From assembly GCF_022842375.1 (NCBI RefSeq), contig NZ_JALHPR010000020.1:21817-85816 (forward strand): DNA of 64,000 nt, written 5' to 3'. Source of the stretch: Elioraea sp. (GTDB lineage: Bacteria; Pseudomonadota; Alphaproteobacteria; Acetobacterales; Acetobacteraceae). The position numbers and the translations under genes are program-made. The notes beneath the pieces were generated by a model. It had not been told where the DNA came from. It worked only from the letters and a program-made list of their open reading frames with translations, and did no database searches. Below are positions 55,607 through 64,000 of the stretch, piece after piece (position 1 is the stretch's first letter; each line of letters starts with the position of its first letter).

Positions 55607-56386
55607 ATGCACGGCATGGCGCTGCCTGAACCCGTCTCCGCCCGCGATCGGCTTCGCCAGGCGGTGACGCTCGCCGCCGCCATTGCCCAGGCGACCATCC
55701 CGTCGCTTCCCGCCGTGATGGGCTGGGGCATCGCGATCGGCCAGCGCGCGAATGCCGATGGACCGTTGCCAGCCACGCCGGCCGGGTATGCCTTCTCCAT
55801 CTGGGGCCCGATCTTCGCGTGGTGCCTCGTCTACGCCATCTGGCAGGCACTGCCCCGGCAGGCCGACGACCCGCTCGCCCGTCGCGCCGGCTGGCTGTTC
55901 GCCGGCGCGATGGCGGGCGATGCGCTCTGGGCCGCCGCGTTCCAGGCGGGCGCGCCGGTGTGGCTCACTGCCATCATCCTCGCCGCGATCGCCGCGATGG
56001 CGATTGGCGCCCTGTTCCAGGTCGAGGCGTGGCCGGGCCCGGCGCGGCCTGGCCAGGTGTGGTTCCTCATCGCCCCGCTCGGGCTGCTGGCCGGCTGGGT
56101 GTCGGCTGCCGCCTTCGTCAATCTCGGTTCGGCGCTGTCTGAGGCGGGTCTCACGTCGCTCCGCGATGGGGGCGGGGCGGCCGCACCCGCGCTCGTTGCC
56201 GCCGCGACAGCGGTGGCGCTGGCCGTCATCGCCCGCGCGCGGCCGTTCCCGACCTATGCGATCGCGGTCATCTGGGCGCTCGTCGCCATCCTCGCGCGCA
56301 ACGGCGGCAACGCCACCGGCATCACAGCCGCTGCCGCCGCGCTGCTCGTCACGGCGCTGGCCGTCCGCTCCTGGCGGCAGGGCTGA
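55607..56386 (+). CDS. TspO/MBR-like integral membrane protein
   Basis: 259 aa with about seven or eight hydrophobic segments. AGYAFSIWGPIFAWCLVYAIWQALP resembles the core of the larger TspO/MBR-related (tryptophan-rich) proteins; Trp and Ala are abundant. No enzymatic motif. TspO proteins bind porphyrins or steroids, but for this long subgroup the role is unknown. It converges with the Bug gene that ends 2 bp further on. Confidence 0.65.
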   Translation: MHGMALPEPVSARDRLRQAVTLAAAIAQATIPSLPAVMGWGIAIGQRANADGPLPATPAGYAFSIWGPIFAWCLVYAIWQALPRQADDPLARRAGWLFAGAMAGDALWAAAFQAGAPVWLTAIILAAIAAMAIGALFQVEAWPGPARPGQVWFLIAPLGLLAGWVSAAAFVNLGSALSEAGLTSLRDGGGAAAPALVAAATAVALAVIARARPFPTYAIAVIWALVAILARNGGNATGITAAAAALLVTALAVRSWRQG

Positions 56387-56388
56387 AT

Positions 56389-57354
56389 TCAGTTCGCCTG
56401 GATGTTGGCCTCGCGCACCAGCCGGGCCATCGTCTCGCGCCCGTCGCGCAGGAAGCGGCCGAACGTCTCCGGATCGGTGCCGACGGGAACCGCGCCGAGC
56501 TGTGCCAGGCGATCGCGCACCGGCTGTTCCTTCAGCACCTCGGCCACCGCGCCGTACATGCGCGCGACCACCGGTGCCGGCGTGCCGGCAGGGGCGACGA
56601 GGCCGACCCACTCGCTCATGTTGAACCCGGGGAAGCCGCTTTCGGCGAGCGTCGGCACAGCCTGCCAGTTGGCCAGCCGCTCCGGCACCGTCACGGCCAG
56701 CATCCGCGCGCGGCCCGACTGCACGATCGGACCGGCGGAGAGTGCGGTGATCAGCACGCCGTCGACCGTGCCTGCGGCGAGGTCGCGCGCCGCGTCCGCC
56801 CCGCCGCGATAGGGAACGTGCGTCACCTTGATCCCGGCCTGGGCCTGGAACAGCTCGAGCGCGAGGTGGCCTGCCGTCGCGTTGCCCTGCGTGCCGAAGC
56901 TGAGCTCGCCCGGCCTCGCCTTCGCCGCGGCGATGAGCTCGGCCAGGGTGCGGGCGGGGAACGCATCCTTGACCGCGATCACCTGCGGGAACGATGCCAC
57001 CTGCGAGACTGGAACGAAGGCCGCATAGTCGAACGGCAGGTTCCGCAGCAGCGACGGGTTGACGATGTGCGAGGAGGCATCGAACAGCCATGTGTAGCCA
57101 TCGCCGCCGGCCTGGGCGACGGCCGCCGCCCCGATCGACCCGCCGGCACCCGTGCGGTTCTCCACCACGATGGTCTGGCCCAGCAGTTCCGACACGCGCG
57201 GGAACACGGTACGGGCCGCGCTGTCGGCCGCCCCGCCGGCCGCGAACGGCACCACGAGGCGGATCGATCGCGCAGGCCAGGCCTGCGCGCGTGCCGGCGT
57301 AATGAACGGTGCGGCAAGCGCGCCGCCGAGAATAAGCCTGCGTCGGATGGTCAT
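56389..57354 (-). CDS. Bug-family tripartite tricarboxylate transporter substrate-binding protein
   Basis: 321 aa. Tat-like leader MTIRRRLILGGALAAPFITP, then WPARSIRLVVPFAAGGAADSAAR, IVVENRTGAGGSIGAAAVAQAGGDGYTWL and THVPYRGGADAARDLAAGTVD. It lies 17 bp downstream of another Bug gene in the same orientation. No TctA/TctB near. The ligand is unknown. Confidence 0.92.
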   Translation of the reverse strand: MTIRRRLILGGALAAPFITPARAQAWPARSIRLVVPFAAGGAADSAARTVFPRVSELLGQTIVVENRTGAGGSIGAAAVAQAGGDGYTWLFDASSHIVNPSLLRNLPFDYAAFVPVSQVASFPQVIAVKDAFPARTLAELIAAAKARPGELSFGTQGNATAGHLALELFQAQAGIKVTHVPYRGGADAARDLAAGTVDGVLITALSAGPIVQSGRARMLAVTVPERLANWQAVPTLAESGFPGFNMSEWVGLVAPAGTPAPVVARMYGAVAEVLKEQPVRDRLAQLGAVPVGTDPETFGRFLRDGRETMARLVREANIQAN

Positions 57355-57371
57355 CGTGATCGTTCTCCCCT

Positions 57372-58346
57372 TCAGTCGACCGTGATCTTCGCATCCACCA
57401 CGAGCTTCGCCATCGTCTCGCGCAGCGCGGTGACGAACCCGGCGAAGTCGGCCCGCAACGAGCCGACGGCCATCGCCCCGAGCGCATCGAGCCGCGCCGT
57501 CACGGCGGGTTGCGCAAGCGCGTGCATGGCGGCGGCGTGGATGCGGTCAAGCACCGCGTCGGGCGTGCCGGCGGGCGCGTAGAGGCCGTTCCACTCGTTG
57601 AGCTCGTAGCCGGGAAAGCCGCTCTCGGCGATCGTCGGCACGTCGGGCAGGGAGGGGAGGCGCGCGCCGTGCGTGACGGCGAGCGCGCGGATGCGTCCGT
57701 CACGTGCGAGCGCGAGCGAGGACGAGACCGTGCCCATGTGCATGTCGATGTTGCCGGCGACCAGGTCCTGCACGGCGGGCCCGCCGCCGCGATAGGGAAC
57801 GTGGACGAGGCTGATGCCCGCGCGTTGGGCGAACAGCGCGGCGGCAAGGTGCGACGAGGTCGCGTTGCCAGACGAGCCGTAGGTGAGCGTATCGGGCCGC
57901 GCCTTGGCGAGTGCGATGAACTCGGCGACCGTGCGCGCGGGCAGGGCGGCCTTCACCAGCAGGATCTGGGGCAGCACCGTCACCTGGCTGATCGGCGCGA
58001 AGGCACGCGCGTAGTCGAAGCTGAGGCCCTTCAGCACGGCCGGGTTCACCACATGCGCCCCGGCATCGAGCAGCAGCGTGTGGCCATCCGCGGCGGCGCG
58101 CGCCACTTCGCCGGCGCCGATGGAGCCCCCGGCCCCGCCGCGATTCTCCACCACCACCGGCTGTCCCAGCATCGCGCCCATCGGCTCGGCCAGCAGGCGC
58201 GCGGTTGTGTCGGCCCCGCCGCCCGGCGGGTAGGGAACGACCATGCGGATGGGGCGTGCCGGGAAGCCCTGCGCGAGCGCCGCACGCCCGAGGAAGGGCA
58301 TGGCGAGCATCGCGCCGGCGAGCGTGCGGCGGGTGAGGCGGGGCAT
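57372..58346 (-). CDS. Bug-family tripartite tricarboxylate transporter substrate-binding protein
   Basis: 324 aa. The leader PRLTRRTLAGAMLAMPFLGRAALAQ is followed by PARPIRMVVPYPPGGGADTTARL, VVVENRGGAGGSIGAGEVARAAADGHTLLLDAG and VHVPYRGGGPAVQDLVAGNID. ATG 58346 begins the leader. It is divergent from the amidohydrolase gene over 62 bp, so it may bind the substrate of that enzyme (inference). Confidence 0.92.
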   Translation of the reverse strand: MPRLTRRTLAGAMLAMPFLGRAALAQGFPARPIRMVVPYPPGGGADTTARLLAEPMGAMLGQPVVVENRGGAGGSIGAGEVARAAADGHTLLLDAGAHVVNPAVLKGLSFDYARAFAPISQVTVLPQILLVKAALPARTVAEFIALAKARPDTLTYGSSGNATSSHLAAALFAQRAGISLVHVPYRGGGPAVQDLVAGNIDMHMGTVSSSLALARDGRIRALAVTHGARLPSLPDVPTIAESGFPGYELNEWNGLYAPAGTPDAVLDRIHAAAMHALAQPAVTARLDALGAMAVGSLRADFAGFVTALRETMAKLVVDAKITVD

Positions 58347-58408
58347 GGCGTTCCTCCGAGCTTTCCGCGACGCTAGCGGTTCCGTGAACATCCGCCCAGG
58401 GGTCGGCA

Positions 58409-59149
58409 ATGCTGTTCGATGCGCACCTGCACATCTTCGACCCCGCTTTTCCCATGCCGGGCAACCAGGGCTTCGTGCCGGACGCCTTCACGGTGGCCGA
58501 TTACCGGGCGCGCACGGCCCCGCTCGGCATCGTCGGTGGCGCCGTCGTCGCCGCCTCGACGCAGGGAACCGACCCTGCCCCCCTGCTCGCCGCCGCGGCC
58601 GCTCTCGGCCCCCGCTTCGTGGTGGTGGCCGAGGCGCATCCGGGGCAGGACGATGCCGCCTTCGCCGCCCTGGCCGAAGCGGGGGTGAGGGGGGTGCGCT
58701 TCAACCTCTGGCGTGGCGGGACGTTCGACATTCCCGCCATGCTCGCCCATGCCCGCGCCGCCGCCACGCATGGGCTGCATGCCGAGCTTTACGCCGACGC
58801 CGCCACGCTGGGGCCGCATGTCGAGGCGCTGGCGGCCCTGCCTGCCGGCCTCGCGCTCGACCATCTCGGCATGACGGAGGCGGGGCTGCCCGTCACCGTC
58901 GCCCTGGCAGAGGTGGGCGTGAAGGTGAAGGCGACAGGCTTCGGCCGCGTCGCGCTCGACGTTCCCCGCGCCCTCGAGGCGCTCGCCCGCGCCGCGCCGC
59001 GCTGCCTGATGGCGGCGACCGACCTGCCGTCGACCCGCGCCGCACGGCCGTTCGCGGATGATGATCTGGGGCTGATCACGCGCATCCTTGGCCCTGATCT
59101 CGCCGCCGCCGCCCTGTCCGACACGGCTGGGGCGTTCTACCGGGCCTGA
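58409..59149 (+). CDS. Amidohydrolase-2 family metal-dependent hydrolase
   Basis: 246 aa TIM-barrel. HLHIFDPAFPMP is the first metal-binding motif, HLGMTEAGL is the strand-6 region, and MAATDLPSTRA supplies the terminal Asp. The size and HLHIFDP start resemble the LigI (2-pyrone-4,6-dicarboxylate lactonase) branch. Divergent to two Bug receptors, a frequent arrangement for carboxylate catabolism. Exact reaction unknown. Confidence 0.85.
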   Translation: MLFDAHLHIFDPAFPMPGNQGFVPDAFTVADYRARTAPLGIVGGAVVAASTQGTDPAPLLAAAAALGPRFVVVAEAHPGQDDAAFAALAEAGVRGVRFNLWRGGTFDIPAMLAHARAAATHGLHAELYADAATLGPHVEALAALPAGLALDHLGMTEAGLPVTVALAEVGVKVKATGFGRVALDVPRALEALARAAPRCLMAATDLPSTRAARPFADDDLGLITRILGPDLAAAALSDTAGAFYRA

Positions 59150-59212
59150 TCCCGTCGAGGCCTGCACGCCCCACGTGCATCGCGGCTGATATTGTACGCG
59201 CAGCAATTTTGA

Positions 59213-59226
59213 TTGATCTTCGTCAA
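59213..59226. promoter_or_regulatory. FNR/FixK-type box
   Basis: TTGAT-CTTC-GTCAA agrees with TTGAY-N4-RTCAA at every fixed position. It is 58 bp upstream of the PEP-CTERM gene start, a position suited to an activator. Confidence 0.55.
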
Positions 59227-59283
59227 GAAGCTTGGCCTTTTGCAGCAGGCCACGCTCTGAAAACGTCTTGGGGAGGGGGTCTC

Positions 59284-59889
59284 GTGCGTCATTCACTCAG
59301 CCTTGCCGCGGTGGCTCTCGCCGTCGGCATCGCGGCAGCGCCGGCAACGGCCGCGCCGATCGATCGGATCTTCACCGTCACGGGCACCGGGTTCGAGACT
59401 TACACTGGTGTCGCTACGGTGATCGATCCGTTCACCCTCCGCTTCCGCTTGACGGCCGACCTCGGAGCCACCGAAGTCAGAAGCAGCAGCGGGATCACGC
59501 TGCTGGAAGCCCCCGCAGGTTTCGATCCGGGTGGCCTCGCTTACGCCTACTTTCCGTTATCCTCTTTTACGAGCATCCCCAGGATTCGGATTACTGATGG
59601 ACGTTCTCCAACAGCAATCACTGATTCTCAACGTGACCCCGTCCCGTTCGACGACGTCCTGTTTGTCGTCTTGGATCCGGCCGGCGACGCACCGGGATCG
59701 TCCGGCGTTTTCCAGTACATCCTGGACGGCCAAAACTCAGCGTCGTTCACCAGGACCTTCACTGTGTCCTATGTCGATGTCGGCGTGGTGACGGCGGTTC
59801 CCGAGCCGGCCTCGGCCCTGCTGTTCGGCGCCGGGCTGCTCGGGCTCGCCGCATACCGCCGCCGCACCGCGCCCGCCCGCGCCGCCTGA
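59284..59889 (+). CDS. PEP-CTERM sorting-domain protein
   Basis: 201 aa from GTG 59284 (preceded by GGGGAGGGGG). It has an N-terminal signal peptide (VRHSLSLAAVALAVGIAAAP), a beta-rich middle without known domain, and the C-terminal signal VPEPASALLFGAGLLGLAAYRRR (Pro-Glu-Pro, one helix, basic tail). Such proteins are cut by exosortase and attached to or exported with extracellular polysaccharide. No exosortase is in the window. Confidence 0.88.
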   Translation: MRHSLSLAAVALAVGIAAAPATAAPIDRIFTVTGTGFETYTGVATVIDPFTLRFRLTADLGATEVRSSSGITLLEAPAGFDPGGLAYAYFPLSSFTSIPRIRITDGRSPTAITDSQRDPVPFDDVLFVVLDPAGDAPGSSGVFQYILDGQNSASFTRTFTVSYVDVGVVTAVPEPASALLFGAGLLGLAAYRRRTAPARAA

Positions 59890-59895
59890 CCGCGG

Positions 59896-59929
59896 GCAGC
59901 TTGCGGCACCCCAGGGTGCCGCAAGCTGC
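59896..59929 (+). terminator. 15-bp perfect inverted repeat after the PEP-CTERM gene
   Basis: GCAGCTTGCGGCACC (59896-59910), 4-nt loop, GGTGCCGCAAGCTGC (59915-59929). Very stable, but with CGCTTGCGG rather than a T-run after it. It starts 7 bp after the stop codon. Confidence 0.65.
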
Positions 59930-59991
59930 GCTTGCGGGGCATGTCTCCTCGGGGTCTGACGGCGCCGGGCCGCACGGGCTATGCTGGCCCC

Positions 59992-61341
59992 ATGGCGCGG
60001 GACCAGAGCGCGGATGACCTCTTCGGCGAGGCGCCGCAGACCGAACGACAGGAGCCCAAAGGGCAGGACGACCGGCGACGGCCGCTGGCCGACCGCCTGC
60101 GCCCCCGCGCGCTCGCCGAGGTGGTGGGGCAGGAGCATCTCGTCGGCCCCGAGGGCGCGATCACGCGCATGCTTGCCCTCGGCACCCTCTCCTCCATCAT
60201 CCTCTGGGGCCCGCCGGGGGTGGGGAAAACCACCATCGCGCGGCTGCTCGCGGAAGGGGCGGGGCTTGCCTTCGTCTCGCTCTCGGCCGTGTTCTCGGGC
60301 GTGGCCGACCTCCGCCGCGCCTTCGAGGAGGCCCGCAAGCGCCGGGCGGCGGGGCAGGCGACGCTGCTCTTCGTCGACGAGATCCACCGCTTCAACCGCG
60401 CCCAGCAGGACGGGTTTTTGCCGTATGTCGAGGACGGCACGGTGGTGCTGGTGGGTGCCACCACCGAGAACCCCTCCTTCGAGCTGAACGGCGCGCTGCT
60501 CAGCCGCTGCCGCGTGCTGGTGCTCAAGCGCCTCGACGAGCCGGCACTCGACGCCCTGCTTGCCCGTGCGGAGGCCGAAGCCGGCCATGCGCTGCCCGTC
60601 ACGGCCGAGGCGCGTGCCGTTCTCGCCGCGATGGCCGATGGCGACGGGCGCTACCTGCTGAACCTCGCCGAACAGCTGCTCGCCCTGCCCGCGGGCACGC
60701 CACCGCTCGACCCGGCCGGCCTCGCCAAGGTGCTGGAACGCCGCGCGGCGCTCTACGACAAGGACCGCGAGGAGCACTACAACCTCATCTCCGCCCTGCA
60801 CAAATCCATGCGCGGGTCTGACCCCGACGCGGCTCTCTACTGGCTCGCGCGCATGCTGACGGGGGGCGAGGACCCGCTCTACATCATCCGACGGGTGGTT
60901 CGTTTCGCCTCCGAGGATATCGGCATGGCGGACCCGACGGCGCTGCTCACCGCGGTGGCGGCGTGGGACACGTATGAGCGGCTGGGCAGCCCTGAGGGCG
61001 AGCTTGCGATCGCCCATGCGGTGGTGCATCTCGCCACCGCGCCGAAATCCAATGCGCTCTACAAGGCACTGGGGGCTGCGATGCGCAGCGCCCGCGAGAC
61101 GGGAAGCCTGATGCCGCCGAAACACATCCTGAATGCGCCGACGAAGCTGATGGGCGCCCTCGGCTACGGCCAGGGCTATGCCTATGACCATGACGCGGAG
61201 GAGGGGTTCTCCGGCCAGGACTACTTCCCCGAGGGCATGGCACGGCAACGGTTCTATTCGCCGACCGATCGTGGGCGGGAGGCACAGATCGGCGAGAGGC
61301 TCGCGGCCTGGAACCGCGCGCGGAAGGAGCGTGGGGCATGA
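59992..61341 (+). CDS. rarA: Replication-associated recombination protein A (RarA/MgsA AAA+ ATPase)
   Basis: 449 aa. Walker A GPPGVGKT (residues 73-80), Walker B LLFVDEIHRFNRAQQDGFLP, sensor 1 VLVGATTENPSFELNGALLSRC, and the C-terminal tetramerisation part HKSMRGSDPDAALYWLARML. It acts at stalled forks. ATG 59992 is the family start. Its stop overlaps crcB (ATGA). Confidence 0.95.
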   Translation: MARDQSADDLFGEAPQTERQEPKGQDDRRRPLADRLRPRALAEVVGQEHLVGPEGAITRMLALGTLSSIILWGPPGVGKTTIARLLAEGAGLAFVSLSAVFSGVADLRRAFEEARKRRAAGQATLLFVDEIHRFNRAQQDGFLPYVEDGTVVLVGATTENPSFELNGALLSRCRVLVLKRLDEPALDALLARAEAEAGHALPVTAEARAVLAAMADGDGRYLLNLAEQLLALPAGTPPLDPAGLAKVLERRAALYDKDREEHYNLISALHKSMRGSDPDAALYWLARMLTGGEDPLYIIRRVVRFASEDIGMADPTALLTAVAAWDTYERLGSPEGELAIAHAVVHLATAPKSNALYKALGAAMRSARETGSLMPPKHILNAPTKLMGALGYGQGYAYDHDAEEGFSGQDYFPEGMARQRFYSPTDRGREAQIGERLAAWNRARKERGA

Positions 61342-61721
61342 GCGCTCTCTCTCCCCTGGCCCTCGGCGCGGTCGCTGCCGGCGGTGCGGCGGGGTCGGTC
61401 TGCCGCTATCTCGTCTCGGTCGGCACGATCTCGCTCGGCTTCGCGGCCCCCTGGGCGACGCTGGCCGTGAATGTCGCCGGCAGCTTCGTGATCGGCCTGA
61501 TGGCGGAACTGTTCGCGCGCGAACTGGTCGCCCCGCTCTGGCGGCCGCTGCTCATCACCGGCTTCCTCGGCGGGTTCACGACGTTCTCCGCCTTCTCGCT
61601 CGAAGCCATCGGCCTCTGGCGCGAAGCCCCCGGCACGGCAGCACTCTACGTGGCGGCCTCGGTCGTACTGTCGCTGAAGGCCTGCCTCGGTGGCATCCTG
61701 CTCGCCCGTGTGCTCGCATGA
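61338..61721 (+). CDS. crcB: Fluoride channel Fluc (CrcB)
   Basis: 127 aa with four membrane helices. GGAAGSVCRYLVS, TLAVNVAGSFVIGL (conserved Asn) and TGFLGGFTTFSAFSLE (Phe box) are diagnostic. Exports fluoride as a dual-topology dimer. No fluoride riboswitch was seen; it is coupled to rarA and the RluA gene by ATGA overlaps on both sides. Confidence 0.95.
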   Translation: MSALSPLALGAVAAGGAAGSVCRYLVSVGTISLGFAAPWATLAVNVAGSFVIGLMAELFARELVAPLWRPLLITGFLGGFTTFSAFSLEAIGLWREAPGTAALYVAASVVLSLKACLGGILLARVLA

Positions 61722-62707
61722 GCGCCGTCACCACCCGCACCGTCACCGACGACGAAGCCGAGATCAGGCTCGACCGCTGGTTCCGCCGCCACTACCCGAA
61801 CCTGGCCCACGGCGCTCTCGCCAAGCTGCTCCGCACCGGCCAGGTGAGGATCGACGGCAAGCGGGCGGAAGCCGGAACACGCCTCGCCCCGGGCCAGGCG
61901 ATCCGCGTGCCGCCGCTCGGCGAGCTCGCTTCCACGCCCAAGCCGAAGCACGAGATCGCGCTCGACCCGCACGAGCTGAAGGACCTGCATTCCCTGGTCC
62001 TCTACCGTGACGACAGCATGATCGTGCTCGACAAGCCGTTCGGCCTGCCGGTGCAGGGGGGCCCGGGCATCGTGAAAAGCCTCGACACCGTTCTTGATGC
62101 GTATCGTTTCGGCTCCGACGAGAGGCCACGGCTGGTGCACCGGCTCGACCGCGACACGACGGGCGTTCTGCTGCTCGCGCGCACGCCGGGGGCCGCGAAC
62201 CGGCTCGCCGGTGCCTTCCGCTCGCGCGCAGCGGTCAAGACCTACTGGGCCGTCGTCGTCGGCCGCCCGCACCCGCTCGAGGGACGGATCGATGCGGCAC
62301 TTGCCAAGCGCGCCGGGATGCGCGGCGAGCGCGTGACGGTGGCCGAGGAGACCGACGAGGACGCCGCCTTCGCGATCACCGATTTCCAGACACTCGAATT
62401 CGCCGGCAAGAAAGCCGCGTGGCTGCAGCTCAACCCGCTCACCGGCCGCACGCACCAGCTTCGCGTCCATTGCGCCGCGATCGGCTGCCCCATCCTCGGC
62501 GATGCCAAGTATGCCGGCGGGGCTGCGATGATGGAGGGGCTGCCCGAGATGCTGCACCTGCATGCGCGCGGCATCGTGATCCCGCACCCGGAGGGCGGCA
62601 CGCTCTCTGTCGAAGCGAAGCTTCCACCCCACATGAAGCAGACATTCGAGGCCCTCGGGTTCAACGCGCCGAAGCCGAAGAAGCCCGTGCGCAGCAAGCC
62701 GGGGTGA
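61718..62707 (+). CDS. RluA-family 23S rRNA pseudouridine synthase, probably RluC-type
   Basis: 329 aa. An N-terminal S4 RNA-binding domain (RLDRWFRRHYPNLAHGALAKLLRTGQVRIDG) is followed by the catalytic domain with LVHRLDRDTTGVLLLAR (catalytic Asp) and LTGRTHQLRVHCAAIGCPILGD. S4 plus this motif set fits RluC or RluD. The start overlaps the crcB stop. Confidence 0.9.
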   Translation: MSAVTTRTVTDDEAEIRLDRWFRRHYPNLAHGALAKLLRTGQVRIDGKRAEAGTRLAPGQAIRVPPLGELASTPKPKHEIALDPHELKDLHSLVLYRDDSMIVLDKPFGLPVQGGPGIVKSLDTVLDAYRFGSDERPRLVHRLDRDTTGVLLLARTPGAANRLAGAFRSRAAVKTYWAVVVGRPHPLEGRIDAALAKRAGMRGERVTVAEETDEDAAFAITDFQTLEFAGKKAAWLQLNPLTGRTHQLRVHCAAIGCPILGDAKYAGGAAMMEGLPEMLHLHARGIVIPHPEGGTLSVEAKLPPHMKQTFEALGFNAPKPKKPVRSKPG

Positions 62708-62757
62708 CCGACGCGCGCCTCGTGCGTTAGGCTGGGATCTGACGAGGGAGAGAATGC

Positions 62758-64000
62758 ATGCGGCTCAGAACCGTCCTGATCGCGGCCGGTGTCGTGATCG
62801 CGCTGCCCGTCGCCGGCATCGCCGTTTTCGCCGCGACCTTCGACGCCAATGCCTACAAGCCCCGCATCGCTGCCGCGGTGAAGGAGGCAACGGGGCGTGA
62901 CCTCGCGCTGAACGGGCCGATCGGGCTGAAGCTCGGCCTCTCGCCGGCCCTCAGGGTCGAGGATGTCACCTTCGCCAACGCGCCCTGGGGCACGCGACCG
63001 GAGATGGCGAAGCTTGCCGCCCTCGAGGTCGAGGTGGCGATCATCCCGCTGATCTCGGGCAATGTGCAGATCAACCGCGTCGTTCTCGTCCGCCCCGACA
63101 TCCTGCTCGAGACCAACGCCGAGGGCCGCGGCAACTGGGAGATCGCCGCCCCCGCAGCGCCTGCGCAGCCCGCGCAGGGCGGTCAGCCCGCCGTGCCGGC
63201 ACAGCCCGCGCAGCAGGGAGCAGGCCGCGAGATCGGCATCCGCGAGATCACCATCACCGATGGCACCGTGGCCTTCCGTGACGGTCGCACGCAGCAGACC
63301 ACGACGCTCGGCCTGCCGCGCTTTGCCGCCCGCGCCGACAACCGCGAGAGCCCGCTCTCGCTCGACCTCGCGGCGTCGCTGAACGGCAACGCCTTCACGC
63401 TGACCGGCACGGTCGGGCCGCTCGCCCGCCTGCTTGGCGCCCCCAGCACCTCCCCCTGGCCGCTCGATCTCACCCTGGCCGCCGCCGGCGCACGGGCCAG
63501 CGTGAAGGGCAGCGTCACCGATCCCAGGACGGGCCGCGGCTATGACGTCGCGGTCCAGGCAACGGTACCCGATCTCGCCAGGCTTGCCCCCTTCCTGCCG
63601 GATGTCGACCTGCCACCGGTGCGCAACCTCGACCTCGCCGTGCAGGCTGCCGATCGCGGCGGGCCGATCCCCGAGGTGCGGGCGCTGACGCTGAAGCTCG
63701 GCGAGAGCGACCTCAACGCCATCTTCGCCGGCTTGCGCGTCACCCGCGCCGAGGTGGCAGCGCCCGACACGGCAAGCCCCGTGCGGCTGGTGTTCGCGGG
63801 CAGCCTGAACGGCGCGCCGATCGGTGCGGAAGGAACGCTGGGGCCGCTCGGCGCCTTCCTGCCCAATGCCGCCGCCGCGCCCTGGCCGGTCGATCTCCGC
63901 CTCACCGCCGCCGGCGCCGAGGCGACGGCCAAGGGCGCGATCGCCCGGCCGCGCACGCCCGAGGGCATCGACATCGCGATCGCCGCGCGCGTGCCCGACC
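62758..64000 (+). CDS. AsmA family protein, 3' end outside the window
   Basis: 414 residues are visible. One N-terminal membrane helix (LIAAGVVIALPVAGIAVFAATF), then the AsmA start FDANAYKPRIAAAVKEATGRDLALNGPIGLKLGLSPALRVEDVTFAN. Repeating domain-like segments (WPLDLTLAAAGARASVKG; WPVDLRLTAAGAEATAKG) follow, as in bridge-like lipid transfer proteins. A Pro/Gln/Ala-rich insert is near residue 140. ATG 62758 follows GAGGGAGAG. Confidence 0.9.
   Translation, partial: MRLRTVLIAAGVVIALPVAGIAVFAATFDANAYKPRIAAAVKEATGRDLALNGPIGLKLGLSPALRVEDVTFANAPWGTRPEMAKLAALEVEVAIIPLISGNVQINRVVLVRPDILLETNAEGRGNWEIAAPAAPAQPAQGGQPAVPAQPAQQGAGREIGIREITITDGTVAFRDGRTQQTTTLGLPRFAARADNRESPLSLDLAASLNGNAFTLTGTVGPLARLLGAPSTSPWPLDLTLAAAGARASVKGSVTDPRTGRGYDVAVQATVPDLARLAPFLPDVDLPPVRNLDLAVQAADRGGPIPEVRALTLKLGESDLNAIFAGLRVTRAEVAAPDTASPVRLVFAGSLNGAPIGAEGTLGPLGAFLPNAAAAPWPVDLRLTAAGAEATAKGAIARPRTPEGIDIAIAARVPD

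Noticed and set aside
61200..61337. Fluoride riboswitch before crcB
   Set aside because: crcB starts inside the rarA stop codon, and no riboswitch-like pseudoknot was recognised upstream.

Overview
The window is GC-rich, densely coded alphaproteobacterial chromosome. The ribosomal and RNA polymerase proteins are of alphaproteobacterial type: long zinc-free S14, secY-adk-rpsM-rpsK-rpoA-rplQ with no rpmJ or map in between, and tuf-tRNA-Trp-secE-nusG ahead of rplK. The many tripartite-tricarboxylate (Bug-type) receptors and the overall gene style fit Acetobacteraceae or related Rhodospirillales. The genus is inference.

Layout. (1) 1-5564: a nitrogen-compound catabolic locus. A leftward operon encodes an unusual nitrile hydratase polypeptide (beta N-terminal domain, His/Asp linker, alpha subunit), an amidase and a DUF2064 glycosyltransferase cut by the window edge. 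Divergent to it are a Bug receptor, an N-carbamoylsarcosine-amidase-like cysteine hydrolase and a PuuE/imidase-like deacetylase. (2) 5571-11856: leftward livG-livF-livK-livH-livM followed by a gamma-glutamyltransferase. (3) 12.0-15.9 kb: small hypothetical gene, periplasmic trypsin-like protease, and a tightly overlapped leftward chain rlmB - 2-keto-4-pentenoate hydratase-like - LOG family. (4) 16.0-23.5 kb: accessory region lying between tRNA-Tyr/tRNA-Gly and the first tuf gene. It holds a His-rich protein/HupE/membrane-anchor operon, two complete and one truncated yqaA copies, a lipocalin-like protein behind a sigma-54-type promoter, a cupin protein, an AraC-TPR regulator, a degenerate tRNA-Tyr/tRNA-Gly remnant and an AT-rich immunity-like orphan. 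(5) 23.7-55.5 kb: the core information-processing supercluster tuf, tRNA-Trp, secE, nusG, rplKAJL, rpoBC, rpsLG, tuf, S10, spc and alpha operons. fusA is not between rpsG and tuf, and a metallophosphoesterase sits between nusG and rplK. (6) 55.6-64.0 kb: TspO-like membrane protein, two tandem Bug receptors, an amidohydrolase, a PEP-CTERM protein behind an FNR/FixK-type box, rarA-crcB-RluA family synthase, and the start of an AsmA family gene.

How the genes work together: regions 1 and 2 look like uptake and stepwise hydrolysis of nitriles, amides, imides or ureides (inference). Region 5 supplies transcription and translation. Region 4 appears to have been inserted into an ancestral tRNA-Tyr/tRNA-Gly/tuf array, because a chimeric tRNA remnant survives 1.3 kb upstream of tuf. 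The most unusual items are the fused nitrile hydratase without its SH3-like beta domain, the tRNA-bounded 6-kb region with repeated yqaA copies, and several strong regulatory sites (sigma-54, FNR/FixK, and a palindromic spacer in the rpsL promoter).
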